A stretch of DNA of 50,333 bases from Pseudomonadota bacterium (GCA_023390245.1 JAEWDF010000024.1:1-50333); one strand, 5' to 3'; shown: positions 1 to 9,126, numbered from the stretch's first letter. A program made the numbers and translations. Notes: generated by a model not told the origin, from the sequence alone.

Positions 1-718
1 CGGCGGCGGCGATCAGGGCGAAGGCCCGCAGCCGCGCCATCGGCAGGCCGGAGGCGGCCGCCCCCTCCTCCCCCAGCGTCAGCATGCGCAGGCCCGGCGT
101 CGCCAGGGCGGCGAAGGCGGCGGCGACCAGCACGGCCGGCGCGACCCAGGCCACGTCGATCCAGCTCCGGTTCTGGACCGACCCCAGCAGCCAGGACATG
201 ACCTCGGCCGTGGCGATCGGCGACGGCGACAGGTTGAAGATGAGGGCCGTGGCGGCCCCTGCGAAGCTGGACAGGGCCACGCCGAACAGGATCAGCGCCT
301 CCGGGGCCCGCAGGGCGCCGGCGGCCAGGATCAGCAAGGCGCCCGCCAGCCCGGCGCCGACCAGAGCCGAGACCTCGACGAGACCCGGCACGGCCGTCGC
401 GCCCAGCACGATGGCCAGGGCGGCCCCCAGGGCCGCGACGGCCGAGACGCCCAGCACGCCCGGATCGGCCAGCGGATTGCGCAGCAGCCCCTGCATCACC
501 GCCCCCGCCAGCCCCAGCGCCGCCCCGACCAGGGCCGCGCAGATGGCGCGCGGCGCGCGCACGGCCCACAGAACCTCGGCGGGGCCGGACCGGGGGTCGG
601 TGAAGGCGGCGGCGTAGAGGGCCGGACTGAACGCCGTCTCCCCGATCAGGACAGCCAGCGCCAGGGCGGCGGCGAGGCCCGCCGCCAGCACCAGCCACAA
701 AATCGTCTTGCGGGTCAT
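1..718 (-). CDS. FecCD/BtuC-family ABC transporter permease (3' end cut off)
   Basis: Inner-membrane permease of a binding-protein-dependent importer for vitamin B12, haem or a ferric siderophore. Translating the minus strand from the ATG at 716-718 gives an uninterrupted hydrophobic frame to the window edge, about 239 residues. It starts MTRKTILWLVLAAG and contains the family segment RAPRAICAALVGAALGLAGA followed by MQGLLRNPLADPGVLGVSAVA, typical of FecCD proteins, then GEEGAAASGLP, which resembles the part of the family that contacts the ATPase. Family members are about 320-350 residues, so roughly a quarter is missing. The start overlaps the stop of the binding-protein gene (ATGA). An ATPase gene is expected beyond the left edge. 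The substrate cannot be read from the sequence. Confidence 0.88.
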   Translation of the reverse strand, partial: MTRKTILWLVLAAGLAAALALAVLIGETAFSPALYAAAFTDPRSGPAEVLWAVRAPRAICAALVGAALGLAGAVMQGLLRNPLADPGVLGVSAVAALGAALAIVLGATAVPGLVEVSALVGAGLAGALLILAAGALRAPEALILFGVALSSFAGAATALIFNLSPSPIATAEVMSWLLGSVQNRSWIDVAWVAPAVLVAAAFAALATPGLRMLTLGEEGAAASGLPMARLRAFALIAAA

Positions 719-1533
719 CGGCCGCCCTCCGCGATCAGGGCCGCGCCGTCGGCGACGAACCAGCCCGGGCAGGTCAGGACGGCGGCGGGCAGCCGCGCCG
801 CTGTGCGCCCCCTGGCGGCGCGCCGCACCACCGGATGGCGGCCGGGACCGCGCCAGTCGGACCGCAGCACGTCGAAGAAGCCCAGGACGAACTGGATCGG
901 GGGCTGGAGAGCGATGTGTTCCACGCTCAGCGGTCCGAAGCCCGGCGTCGTCGTCAGGTTTCGGAACCCGGCGGCGCGCAGCATGGCGTCCATCAGCGTG
1001 CCCGGTCCGGCGGTGAATCCGCCGGCGGTCAGATAGACGGCGCCGGGCCGGCTCCCTTCACCGGCCGGCGGCCGGATCGACGCCAGCCGGGCGCGCATCT
1101 CCCGCTCCAGCCGGGCGCCTTCGGCCGGGCGATCGAGTCCCGCCGCCACCGCGCGGATGTTGGCGCCGACACCGTCGAAGTCCGTCGCGTCCTGGATGGT
1201 CAGCACCCTGGCGCCCCGCCGCTCCAGCGCCGCCAGCAGGCGCGGCTCGCCGCCCCAGTAGCGCACCACCACGTCGGGCCGGAAGGCGACAGCCGATTCC
1301 AGGGTCGGCCGGACCTGTCGCCGCCCCTTCGCCTCGGCGCGCAGCCAGGCGTCCGGATCGTCGGCGCGGGGGGACAGGGCCAGGTCCGCATCGGGCGCCA
1401 GCGCCAGGACATACTGGTCGGCGCATTGGTCCAGGGCCATGACGCGCAACGGCCGCGCCTGGGCGCTGGCTTGGGCCCCGCCACAGACCGCCAGGCCCGC
1501 CGCCAGCGCGGCGGCCGCGAGCCGAACCCTCAT
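715..1533 (-). CDS. Periplasmic substrate-binding protein (BtuF/FhuD class) of the ABC importer
   Basis: 272 residues, the usual length for class III periplasmic binding proteins. A signal peptide (residues 1-25, MRVRLAAAALAAGLAVCGGA then QASAQ) is followed by the opening segment RPLRVMALDQCADQYVLALAPDADLALSP and a mid-protein Rossmann-like half (RPDVVVRYWGGEPRLLAALE) characteristic of TroA/BtuF-like proteins. It would capture a corrinoid or ferric chelate and deliver it to the FecCD permease, whose start overlaps this stop by 4 nt. Its own ATG overlaps the stop of the TetR gene in the same way, so the three genes are probably co-translated. The start was chosen because it yields the signal peptide; the frame stays open upstream inside the TetR gene but that part is not coding in this frame. 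Confidence 0.85.
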   Translation of the reverse strand: MRVRLAAAALAAGLAVCGGAQASAQARPLRVMALDQCADQYVLALAPDADLALSPRADDPDAWLRAEAKGRRQVRPTLESAVAFRPDVVVRYWGGEPRLLAALERRGARVLTIQDATDFDGVGANIRAVAAGLDRPAEGARLEREMRARLASIRPPAGEGSRPGAVYLTAGGFTAGPGTLMDAMLRAAGFRNLTTTPGFGPLSVEHIALQPPIQFVLGFFDVLRSDWRGPGRHPVVRRAARGRTAARLPAAVLTCPGWFVADGAALIAEGGR

Positions 1534-2198
1534 GGCTTCATCAGGCCGGTGAACACGGCGTCCAGCACGGTCTTCACCAGCAGGTCCCGCTCGGCCCAGG
1601 GGAAATAGGGCTTGGTGATCATCAGCGAGACCACGCCGTGGGCCGAGGCCCAGATGGCCTGGCCGATGGCGCGCGGATCGCCCTGCATCCGGCCGGCGGC
1701 GATGGTCTCTGCCACCACGGTCTCGAAACTGGCGAAGACGCCGGCGCCGAGTTCCTGGGCCAGGGTCTCGGCCCCGTCTCGCGCCTCCATCGGCCGCGTC
1801 AGATAGATCAGGCGATAGGCGTTCGGATGACCGAAACCGAAGGCGACATAGGCCTCGATCATACGACGCAGGCGATCCTCGGGCGGCAGGTCCAAGGTCG
1901 CCAGGTCGCGGGTCCCCGCGATCAGGTCGTCGAAGGCGTCGCGGCAGATCTCCTGAAGGATCGCGCCCTTGTCGGCGAAATGCATGTAGAGGGCGGTGGA
2001 CGACAGGCCGACCTCTTCCGCGATCTTGCGGATGGTGGCGCCCTCGTAGCCATGCTCGACGAAGATTCGCTCGGCGGCCGCCAGGATTTCGCCGCGCCGG
2101 GAATGCCCCTCGCCCTTCGGCTTGCGATTCGATCGGGTCGAGGTCGGAACGGCGGGCACGCAGGGACTCCGGTTCGGGCGCGCCTTGCATAGACACAT
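1530..2198 (-). CDS. TetR/AcrR-family transcriptional regulator
   Basis: 222 residues from the ATG at 2196-2198. The N-terminal helix-turn-helix is clear: EILAAAERIFVEHGYEGATI then RKIAEEVGLSSTALYMHFADKG. The C-terminal domain (YVAFGFGHPNAYRLIYLTRP to the end) resembles the TetR_C_33/WHG type. It is the first gene of the operon with the binding protein and permease, joined by ATGA overlaps, so it probably controls that importer and itself from the divergent region at 2199-2285. No strong Shine-Dalgarno sequence precedes this ATG; an in-frame ATG at 2235-2237 is possible but lies inside the AT-rich promoter-like region. A regulator placed inside the operon rather than apart from it is somewhat unusual. 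Confidence 0.85.
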   Translation of the reverse strand: MCLCKARPNRSPCVPAVPTSTRSNRKPKGEGHSRRGEILAAAERIFVEHGYEGATIRKIAEEVGLSSTALYMHFADKGAILQEICRDAFDDLIAGTRDLATLDLPPEDRLRRMIEAYVAFGFGHPNAYRLIYLTRPMEARDGAETLAQELGAGVFASFETVVAETIAAGRMQGDPRAIGQAIWASAHGVVSLMITKPYFPWAERDLLVKTVLDAVFTGLMKP

Positions 2199-2285
2199 AG
2201 CCGGACGGCGCCAAGATAACGCCAATTGGTTGCGCATTATGATTATTTATAGTTGCGTTCATCGGGTGTCTGAACGGAGGGCGCG
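2199..2285. promoter_or_regulatory. Divergent promoter/operator region between tetR and the glycosyltransferase gene
   Basis: This 87-base gap is markedly AT-rich compared with the flanking genes. It contains the palindrome CCAATTGG at 2222-2229 and an AT-rich stretch (ATTATGATTATTTATAG, 2236-2252) bracketed by TTGCG at 2230-2234 and 2253-2257. It is the natural site for both divergent promoters and a TetR operator. GGAGGGCGCG directly precedes the ATG at 2286 as a good ribosome binding site. Operator assignment is inference from position and symmetry. Confidence 0.45.
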
Positions 2286-3647
2286 ATGCGGGCGGACGAC
2301 GGCGCGAGACGACGCGCACCCAGCCTGTTCCAGGCCGTCGCCCTCGCGGCGTTGGGCGGCGGACTGGGGCTGGGTCTGGCCTGGCGGCCCACGGCGACGC
2401 TCTGGACCCTCGTGATTGGCGCTCAGGCCGCCTTCGCCGCGACGGCCCTGTGGCGCGCCGTGCTGACGGCGGCGAGCCTGAAGCGTCAGCCGCCCGCGCC
2501 AGATCCCGAGGCATGGCCGCGCTACACTGTGCTGGCCGCCCTGCACGACGAGGCGGCCGTAGCGCCACAGTTGATCCGGAACCTGTCGCGGATCGACTAT
2601 CCGGCGGACCGGCTGGAGGCCTTCCTGGTGTTGGAGGCCCACGACCTGGCGACGCAGGACGCGGCCCGCGCCGCGCCGCGCCCGCCCTGGCTGGAGATCC
2701 ATGTCGTCCCGCCGGGCGCGCCGCGCACCAAGCCCCGTGCGCTGAACCACGCCCTGGCCCGCGCCACCGGCGATCTGGTCACCATCTACGACGCCGAGGA
2801 CGACCCGCATCCCGGCCAGTTGCGAGAGGCCGCCGCGCGCTTCGCCGCCGATCCCCGGCTGGGCTGCCTCCAGGCGCCGCTGCGGATTCGCGCGGGCCGG
2901 CGGAACGATGAACGATCGGACTTCCTCGATCGCCAGTTCGCCTTCGAATATGCGGCGCTGTTCGAGGTGCTGCTGCCCGGCATGGCGCGTCTGGGCCTGC
3001 CCTTCCCGCTGGGCGGCACCAGCAACCACGTCCGCGCCGAGGCGCTGCGGCGCGCAGGCGGTTGGGACGCCTACAACGTCACGGAGGACGCGGACCTGGG
3101 ATTCCGCCTGTGGGCGGACGGCTGGCGGCTGGGCGTCATCGGCAGCCCGACCTTCGAGACTCCGCCCGGGGGGCTGGACCGCTGGCTGCCGCAGCGGACG
3201 CGCTGGCTGAAGGGCTATATGCAGACCTGGGGCGTACACACGCGGGCGCCGCAGGCGCTGGGGCCGCGCGGCCTGCTGTCGCTGGTGATGACGCTGGGCG
3301 CCAGCGTCGCCTCGGCGGCCATCCATGCGCCGACATTGGCGTGGCTGGCGTCGGCGGCGCTGATCGGCCTGCACGCGGGCCTGGGGACGGAGGCGCCGGC
3401 CGGTTCGCTGGTTGTGCTGGCGCTGGGCGTCCTGTCGGCGTGGATGGGGTGCGCGGTGGGCGCGCGGCGCGCGGGCCTGAGCTATCGGCTGACCGACATG
3501 CTCAGCGCCCCCGCCTACTGGTCGTTGTTCAGCCTGGCCTTCATCCATGCGGCCTGGCGGCTGGCGGTGGAGCCTCATGTCTGGGACAAGACCCCGCACG
3601 ACGCCGCGCCCGAACCGACGACGGAGGCTGGACGCGAGACGGCTTGA
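2286..3647 (+). CDS. Membrane glycosyltransferase family 2
   Basis: 453 residues. Two N-terminal hydrophobic segments (about residues 15-60) precede a cytoplasmic GT-A domain (about 75-330), and three or four hydrophobic segments follow. The processive-type signature is present: the metal-binding DxD-like YDAEDDP, the acceptor-site TEDADLGFRLW and the QRTRWLKGYMQTW motif (QxxRW). Proteins of this layout transfer sugars to a lipid or growing polysaccharide at the inner membrane. KPRALNHALARATGDLVTIY is the usual nucleotide-sugar-proximal segment. The gene has a good ribosome binding site and lies 18 bases ahead of two RNA methyltransferase genes, probably transcribed together although functionally unrelated. 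Donor and acceptor are unknown. Confidence 0.88.
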   Translation: MRADDGARRRAPSLFQAVALAALGGGLGLGLAWRPTATLWTLVIGAQAAFAATALWRAVLTAASLKRQPPAPDPEAWPRYTVLAALHDEAAVAPQLIRNLSRIDYPADRLEAFLVLEAHDLATQDAARAAPRPPWLEIHVVPPGAPRTKPRALNHALARATGDLVTIYDAEDDPHPGQLREAAARFAADPRLGCLQAPLRIRAGRRNDERSDFLDRQFAFEYAALFEVLLPGMARLGLPFPLGGTSNHVRAEALRRAGGWDAYNVTEDADLGFRLWADGWRLGVIGSPTFETPPGGLDRWLPQRTRWLKGYMQTWGVHTRAPQALGPRGLLSLVMTLGASVASAAIHAPTLAWLASAALIGLHAGLGTEAPAGSLVVLALGVLSAWMGCAVGARRAGLSYRLTDMLSAPAYWSLFSLAFIHAAWRLAVEPHVWDKTPHDAAPEPTTEAGRETA

Positions 3648-3665
3648 CCGCCTATCAGCCGCATC

Positions 3666-4559
3666 ATGGCCCCGACGCTTTCCCCAACGCCCGAGACCCT
3701 GGTGACCCGCGGCTGGTCCGATTACGCCCTGCTGGACTCCGGCGGCGGCCGCAAGCTGGAGCGCTATGGCCGACACACCGTCGTCCGGCCGGAGCCGCAG
3801 TGCTTCTGGTCGCCGCGCGACCCCGCCGCCTTCGATCGCGCCGACGCCGTGTTCGACCCGCAGCAGGAGGAGGAGGACGCCGGCCGCTGGCGGTTCAGCG
3901 GCGCGCCGATCGACGCCTTCCCGTTGGCCTGGCGCGACGTGCGCTTCACCGGCCGCTTCACGCCGTTCCGCCACCTGGCCTTCTTCCCCGAGCAGGCGGC
4001 CAATTGGGACTGGCTGGACGCGCGCCTGCGGCGGCTTCGGCGGCCGAAGGTGCTGAACCTGTTCGGCTACACCGGGGTCGCGACCCTGGCCGCCGCCGCG
4101 GCCGGCGCCGAGGTGACACACGTGGACGCCTCCAAGAAGTCGGTGACCTATGCGCGGGAGAACGCCGAGCAGTCCGGCCTGACCGACCGCCCGATCCGCT
4201 GGATCGTCGAGGACGCCCGCAAGTATGTGGCCCGCGAGGTGCGGCGGGGCAGCCGGTACGACGGGATCATCCTGGACCCGCCGAAATACGGGCGCGGGCC
4301 GACCGGCGAGGTCTGGCGGCTGTTCGAGGACATGCCGGGACTGCTGAAGGACTGCGCCGCCCTGCTGGCCGACGACGCCGACTTCCTGCTGCTGAACGCC
4401 TATGCGGCGCGCATCTCCGGCCTGTCGCTGGCGCACATGATGGCCGAGGCGACGGCGGATCGCGAGGGCCGCATCGACTGGGGCGAACTGGCGCTGTCGG
4501 AAGACGGGCCGGACGCGCGGGCCATCGGCCTGTCCTTCTTCGCGCGGTGGAGCCGATGA
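3666..4559 (+). CDS. Class I SAM-dependent rRNA methyltransferase (RlmI/RlmK-like)
   Basis: 297 residues. The Rossmann core shows the SAM-binding loop LFGYTGVATLAAAAAGAEVT, the acidic residue in HVDASKKSVTYARENAEQSG, an adenine-contact region WIVEDARKY and the catalytic-face DPPKYGRG. These are hallmarks of the RlmI/YccW group that modifies cytosines of 23S rRNA. The N-terminal PUA domain of RlmI is absent, so this is the shorter single-domain alphaproteobacterial form and its exact target nucleotide is uncertain. The stop overlaps the start of the following methyltransferase (ATGA), suggesting translational coupling. Confidence 0.87.
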   Translation: MAPTLSPTPETLVTRGWSDYALLDSGGGRKLERYGRHTVVRPEPQCFWSPRDPAAFDRADAVFDPQQEEEDAGRWRFSGAPIDAFPLAWRDVRFTGRFTPFRHLAFFPEQAANWDWLDARLRRLRRPKVLNLFGYTGVATLAAAAAGAEVTHVDASKKSVTYARENAEQSGLTDRPIRWIVEDARKYVAREVRRGSRYDGIILDPPKYGRGPTGEVWRLFEDMPGLLKDCAALLADDADFLLLNAYAARISGLSLAHMMAEATADREGRIDWGELALSEDGPDARAIGLSFFARWSR

Positions 4560-5353
4560 CGGATCGCCTCGTCACCTCCCTGACCAATGACACGGTCAAG
4601 GCCGTACGCGCCCTTCACATGCGCAAGGAGCGCGAGGCCACCGGGACCTTCCTGGCGGAGGGGCTGAAGTTCATCGGCGAGGCGCTGGACCAGGGCCGCG
4701 CGCCCATGATGCTGCTGGTGGGCCAGGACGCACGGCCCCATCCGCTTCTGGACCGGGCGAAGGCCGAGACGCGCAAGGCCGGCGGCGACATCGTCGTGGT
4801 CACCCACGCCATCCTGGAAAAGATCAGCCGCCGCGACAATCCACAGACGGTGCTGGGCGTGTTCGAGCAGGCCTATGCGCCGCTGGAGACGCTGAAGCCG
4901 GATACGGCGCCCTGCTGGGTGGCGCTGGAGCAGGTGCGCGATCCGGGCAACCTGGGGACCATCATCCGCACCGCCGACGCGGCCGGCTGCGGCGGGGTGA
5001 TCCTGATCGGCGACTGCGTCGATCCCTATTCGGTTGAGGCGGTCAGGGCGACCATGGGCTCGGTCTTCGCCGTCTCGATCACCCGCACGGACGTCGACGC
5101 CTTCCTGGCCTGGCGCGAACGCTGGCCCGGCAGCGTGGTCGGCACCCGGCTGGACGCGACGGTCAGCCATCGGACGGCGACGATGCGGCGCCCGTCCCTG
5201 ATCCTGATGGGCAACGAACAGGCCGGCCTGACCGACCGGCTGGCAGCCGCGTGCGACGTCAACGTCAAGATCCCGATGCGCGGCCGGGCCGACAGTCTGA
5301 ACCTCGCCATCGCCACCGGCATCATGGTCTATGCGGCGACCGACGACCTCTAG
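4556..5353 (+). CDS. TrmH/SpoU-family RNA 2'-O-methyltransferase
   Basis: 265 residues from the ATG at 4556, which overlaps the preceding stop. The three SPOUT signatures are present in order: motif 1 NLGTIIRTADAAG, motif 2 VDPYSVEAVRATMGSVF and motif 3 GNEQAGLTDRLAAACDVNVK followed by IPMRGRADSLNLAIATGIM. The N-terminal domain (residues 1-110, with FLAEGLKFIGEAL) matches the L30e-like substrate-binding domain of this family. These enzymes form a knotted dimer and methylate ribose 2'-OH groups in tRNA or 23S rRNA; the specific site is not deducible. It converges with the MFS gene, their stops overlapping by 4 nt. Confidence 0.9.
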   Translation: MTDRLVTSLTNDTVKAVRALHMRKEREATGTFLAEGLKFIGEALDQGRAPMMLLVGQDARPHPLLDRAKAETRKAGGDIVVVTHAILEKISRRDNPQTVLGVFEQAYAPLETLKPDTAPCWVALEQVRDPGNLGTIIRTADAAGCGGVILIGDCVDPYSVEAVRATMGSVFAVSITRTDVDAFLAWRERWPGSVVGTRLDATVSHRTATMRRPSLILMGNEQAGLTDRLAAACDVNVKIPMRGRADSLNLAIATGIMVYAATDDL

Positions 5354-6630
5354 CCGTCGCGTTCCGGACTGATCCGACCCATGCCCCACAGAGCCAGGAC
5401 GGTGATCACCGCCGCCGCGGCCAGGTAGCCGCCGACCGCCGCCGGGCCGAACGACGCCGCCAGCCGCATGGCGATATAGGGCGCGATCGACGCGCCCAGG
5501 ATGCCCGCCAGGTTGAAGGCCATGGAGGCGCCGGTGTAGCGCACCGCCGTCGGGAACGGCCGGGCCATGGCCGCGCCCAGGGGCCCGTAGGTGCATCCCA
5601 TCAGGCCGAACCCCAGGGCGAAGAAGACCAGCAGGCCCGACAGACCCCCGCCGAACAGCGGCGCGAACAGCGCGCCGAACAGGCCGATCAGGATCGACGC
5701 GACGATCAGCACCCGGACCTGGCCGAACCGGTCCGCCGCCAGGGCCGTGACCGGGATGAAGGCGGCGAAGAACAGCACGCCGATCAGCTGGATCGGCAGG
5801 ACGTCGGCGCGCGCCAGGCCCATGCCGGTCGTGGCCCAGGCCAGGGCGAAGACGGTCATCAGGTAGAACAGGACGAAGGTGGTCGTCGCCCCCAGGGTGC
5901 CCAGCGCCAACGCCGCCTTGTGCCGCATGAACAGCGTCACGACCGGCGCGCGCACCCGCTCATGCCGTTCGATCGCCTGGCGGAACTCCGGCGTCTCGGC
6001 GATCCTCAGCCGCACCCAGAGGCCGACGAGGACCAGCACGGCGCTGGCCAGGAACGGGATGCGCCAGCCCCAGGCCAGGAACTGCGCGTCGTCCATGGCG
6101 CCGGTCAGCAGGATGAAGGCCGCGGTCGACAGGATGAAGCCGATCGGCGCGCCCAGCTGCGGGAACATGCCGAACCAGGCCTTCTTGCCCGGCGGGGCGT
6201 TCTCGGTGGCCAGCAGCACCGCCCCGCCCCACTCGCCGCCCAGTCCCAGGCCTTGGCCAAAGCGGCACAACGCCAGCAGCAGCGGGGCCAGCACGCCGGC
6301 CTGGGCGTGGGTGGGCAGCAGGCCGATGGCCACGGTCGACACGCCCATGGTCATCAGCGCGGCGACCAGCGTCGCCTTGCGCCCGATCCGGTCGCCGAAA
6401 TGGCCGAACACGACCGCGCCGACCGGCCGAGCGAAGAAGGCGATGGAGAAGGTGGCGAAGGACGACAGCACGGCCGTCGTCGCGTCTCCCCCGGGGAAGA
6501 ACAGCGTCGGGAACACCAGCACCGCCGCCGTCGCATAGATGTAGAAGTCGAAGAATTCGATCGTCGTTCCGATCAGGCTGGCGAACAGCACCCGCCCCGT
6601 TGAATTCCTCGGCAGAACCGCGTCGGCCAT
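5350..6630 (-). CDS. MFS transporter, metabolite:H+ symporter (MHS) type
   Basis: 426 residues with twelve hydrophobic segments. The MHS signature is present after the first helix (LFASLIGTTIEFFDFYIYATAA) and in the loop between helices 2 and 3 (FGHFGDRIGRKATLVAALMT). FGQGLGLGGEWGGAVLLATE is also typical of the family, which takes up shikimate, alpha-ketoglutarate, proline/betaine or similar anions by proton symport. The start at 6630 was chosen over the in-frame ATG at 6636 because AAGGGGG lies 6 bases before it. The substrate is not predictable. No linked catabolic gene is visible. Confidence 0.88.
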   Translation of the reverse strand: MADAVLPRNSTGRVLFASLIGTTIEFFDFYIYATAAVLVFPTLFFPGGDATTAVLSSFATFSIAFFARPVGAVVFGHFGDRIGRKATLVAALMTMGVSTVAIGLLPTHAQAGVLAPLLLALCRFGQGLGLGGEWGGAVLLATENAPPGKKAWFGMFPQLGAPIGFILSTAAFILLTGAMDDAQFLAWGWRIPFLASAVLVLVGLWVRLRIAETPEFRQAIERHERVRAPVVTLFMRHKAALALGTLGATTTFVLFYLMTVFALAWATTGMGLARADVLPIQLIGVLFFAAFIPVTALAADRFGQVRVLIVASILIGLFGALFAPLFGGGLSGLLVFFALGFGLMGCTYGPLGAAMARPFPTAVRYTGASMAFNLAGILGASIAPYIAMRLAASFGPAAVGGYLAAAAVITVLALWGMGRISPERDG

Positions 6631-6690
6631 GACCATCCCCCTTGTCCGCTCCAGCGATGCCCGCCGGGCGGGCGCGCCGTCAAGCGCCGA

Positions 6691-9126
6691 TCAGGTCCCG
6701 CGCGGCTTGGCGCGGTTGGTGGCCTGGGCCTCGGCCGGATTCTCGGGCCAGGGATGGCGCGGATAGCGGCCGCGCATCTCGGCCCGCACCGCCGCCCAGG
6801 AGCCGGCCCAGAAGCCCGGCAGGTCCCGGGTCACCTGCACCGGCCGGCGCGCCGGCGACAGCAGCGCCAGGGTCAGCGGGATGCGCCCGCCGCCGACCGT
6901 CGGATGGACAGTGACGCCGAACAGTTCCTGCACGCGGATGTCGACGCGCGGCCCGCCCTCCGCCGCATAGTCGATGGCGGCCGAGCCCAGCGGCGTCGTC
7001 AGGCGCGTCGGCGCCAGGACGTCGAGCCGCCGCTGAAGGTCCCAGGGGACCAGGCCGCGCAGGGCCTCGGCCAGACGGCCGTCGGAGATCGCCTCCAGGC
7101 TTTTCGCCTCATCCAGCAGCGGCCAGAGCCAGGCCTCCCGGGCCTCCAGCAGGCCGTCGTCCGACACGTCCGGCCAGGCGGCGTCGAGATCATGAAGGAA
7201 GGCCAGGCGCGCCCGCAGCGCCGACGCCTGCTCGCCCCACCGGAGACCGGCCAGGCCGTCCGCCTCGACCTGGGCCTTCAGCGCCGAGGCCAGCTGGGCC
7301 GGATCGGGCGCGCCGACCGTCCGTTCGTCCAGCACGATGGCGCCCAGGCGACGGATGCGGCGGATGACGGGCCGCCCGGACGGCTCCCGCGCCAGGCGAT
7401 CCTCGGTTTCGATCAGATGCGCGAGGTCCTGCTCCACGGCCGCCGCGTCCAGCGGCGCGGCGAGGCGCACCCGGTCGCGGGCCTCGCCGCCGCCCAGTTC
7501 CGCCACCGCCAGCCAGGTCTCGCGAGCCAACGGGTCGGCCGGCTCCAGCGCGGCGCCGCGACCGCTGGCCAGAAGCATCTCCCCCGGCCGTCCCCGCATC
7601 CGGGCGATGCGCTCCGGAAAGGCCTCGGCCAGCAGCAAGCCTGCCTCGACGCCGCCGCCAGAGCCGCCGCCCGCCGCCCGCGCCCAGCGGTCCGCCAGCT
7701 TCAGCGCGTCGCGGGCGCGCGGGGAGCGATCACGCGCCAGTCCGGCCAAGCGGTCGTGCAGATCGGCCCCGGAGCCGCCCAGGCCCGGCTCGGTCAGGAT
7801 CGCCGCGATCCGCGCCCCGGTCATGGCGTCGCCCGCATCGGAGGCGACGGCCATCATGTGCGCCAGCCGGGGGGACAGCGGAATGCGGGCCAGTCGGCGG
7901 CCGTGATCGGTCAGCCCCCCGTCGGGGGCCAGCGCGCCGAGCCGGGCCAACACCTTGCGCGCCTCGGCCATCGCCCCGGCCGGCGGCGGATCGAGCAGGG
8001 CCATGCCGTCCACGGAGCGCGCGCCCCACCGGGCCAGGTCCAGCGCCAGGCCGGTCAGGTCGGTCTCCTGGATCTCGGGCCGCTGATGGGGGACCAGGCC
8101 GCGTGTCTGCGCCTCGTCCCACAGGCGGTAGCAGACGCCGGGCTCGGTGCGTCCCGCCCGTCCCCGCCGCTGTTCGGCCGAGGATCGGCTGACCCTGACG
8201 GTCGCCAACCGCGTCAGGCCGCTGGACGGTTCGAAGCGGGGCACGCGCGACAGGCCGCCGTCGACCACCACGCGCACCCCCTCGATCGTCAGGCTGGTCT
8301 CGGCGACCGAGGTGGCCAGCACCAGCTTGCGCCGGCCCGGCGCGGCCGGCTCGATCGCCCGGTCCTGTTCGGCCCGATCCAGGCCGCCATGCAGCGGAAC
8401 CACATCCACGTTCGGCAGCCGGAGACGGTCATTCACCAGCCGCGCCACACGGTGAATCTCCCCCTGCCCCGGCAGGAAGGCCAGCACCGAGCCGCTCTCC
8501 TCGCCCAGGGCGATCAGGCAGGCGCGCGCCATGGCCTCTTCGAATCGCTCCGCCGGATCACGGCCAAGGTAGCGGGTCTCGACGGGATGGGCCCGTCCCT
8601 CGGATTCGATCACCGGCGCGCCGTCCAGCAGGCGGGTCACGCCGGCGACGTCCAGCGTGGCCGACATGACCAGGATGCGCAGGTCCTCTCGCAACGCCCC
8701 CTGCGCCTCCCGCGCCAGCGCAAGGCCCAGGTCGGCGTCCAGGCTGCGCTCGTGGAATTCGTCGAACAGCACCGCGCCCACGCCCTCCAGCGCCGGGTCG
8801 TCCAGGATCATGCGGGTGAAGACGCCCTCGGTGACGACCTCGATGCGGGTGGCCGGGCCGATGCGGCTCTGCAGCCGCGTGCGATAACCGACGCGGCCGC
8901 CAGCCTGTTCGCCCAGGGTCCGCGCCATCCGGTCCGCCGCCGCCCGCGCGGCCAGGCGGCGGGGCTCCAGCACCAGGATCCTGCCATCGCTCAGCCAGGG
9001 CTGGTCCAGCAGGGCCAGCGGCGTCACGGTCGTCTTGCCCGCCCCCGGTGGCGCCGCCAGGACGGCGACGTTCCCCTCGCGCAGGGCGGCCTTCAGGGGC
9101 TCCAGGACGGCGTGGATCGGCAGCAT
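6691..9126 (-). CDS. hrpB: ATP-dependent RNA helicase HrpB
   Basis: 811 residues, the normal HrpB length. DEAH-box helicase core with Walker A APPGAGKTTVTPLALL (residues 25-40), Walker B LFDEFHERSLDADLGLALAR, SATLD (motif III), TSVAETSLTIEGVRVVVD (motif V) and QRRGRAGRTEPGVCYRLW (motif VI). The HA2/OB-like region and the HrpB-specific C-terminal domain (PTVGGGRIPLTLALLSPARR then PVQVTRDLPGFWAGSW, ending in RYPRHPWPE) follow. The start MLPIHAVLEPLK was chosen because GAGGCG precedes it and homologues begin here; the frame is open 22 codons further upstream. HrpB acts in RNA metabolism; its exact target is poorly defined in most species. Confidence 0.95.
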   Translation of the reverse strand: MLPIHAVLEPLKAALREGNVAVLAAPPGAGKTTVTPLALLDQPWLSDGRILVLEPRRLAARAAADRMARTLGEQAGGRVGYRTRLQSRIGPATRIEVVTEGVFTRMILDDPALEGVGAVLFDEFHERSLDADLGLALAREAQGALREDLRILVMSATLDVAGVTRLLDGAPVIESEGRAHPVETRYLGRDPAERFEEAMARACLIALGEESGSVLAFLPGQGEIHRVARLVNDRLRLPNVDVVPLHGGLDRAEQDRAIEPAAPGRRKLVLATSVAETSLTIEGVRVVVDGGLSRVPRFEPSSGLTRLATVRVSRSSAEQRRGRAGRTEPGVCYRLWDEAQTRGLVPHQRPEIQETDLTGLALDLARWGARSVDGMALLDPPPAGAMAEARKVLARLGALAPDGGLTDHGRRLARIPLSPRLAHMMAVASDAGDAMTGARIAAILTEPGLGGSGADLHDRLAGLARDRSPRARDALKLADRWARAAGGGSGGGVEAGLLLAEAFPERIARMRGRPGEMLLASGRGAALEPADPLARETWLAVAELGGGEARDRVRLAAPLDAAAVEQDLAHLIETEDRLAREPSGRPVIRRIRRLGAIVLDERTVGAPDPAQLASALKAQVEADGLAGLRWGEQASALRARLAFLHDLDAAWPDVSDDGLLEAREAWLWPLLDEAKSLEAISDGRLAEALRGLVPWDLQRRLDVLAPTRLTTPLGSAAIDYAAEGGPRVDIRVQELFGVTVHPTVGGGRIPLTLALLSPARRPVQVTRDLPGFWAGSWAAVRAEMRGRYPRHPWPENPAEAQATNRAKPRGT

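Noticed and set aside
715..2568. A 617-codon minus-strand frame covering the binding protein, the TetR gene and beyond
   Set aside because: Only its last 272 codons are protein-like. The upstream part is antisense or out of frame with the clearly better TetR and glycosyltransferase genes.
3062..5353. A 763-codon plus-strand frame that could suggest a fusion with the SpoU methyltransferase
   Set aside because: The first 498 codons are out of frame with the glycosyltransferase and RlmI-like genes. The methyltransferase begins at 4556.
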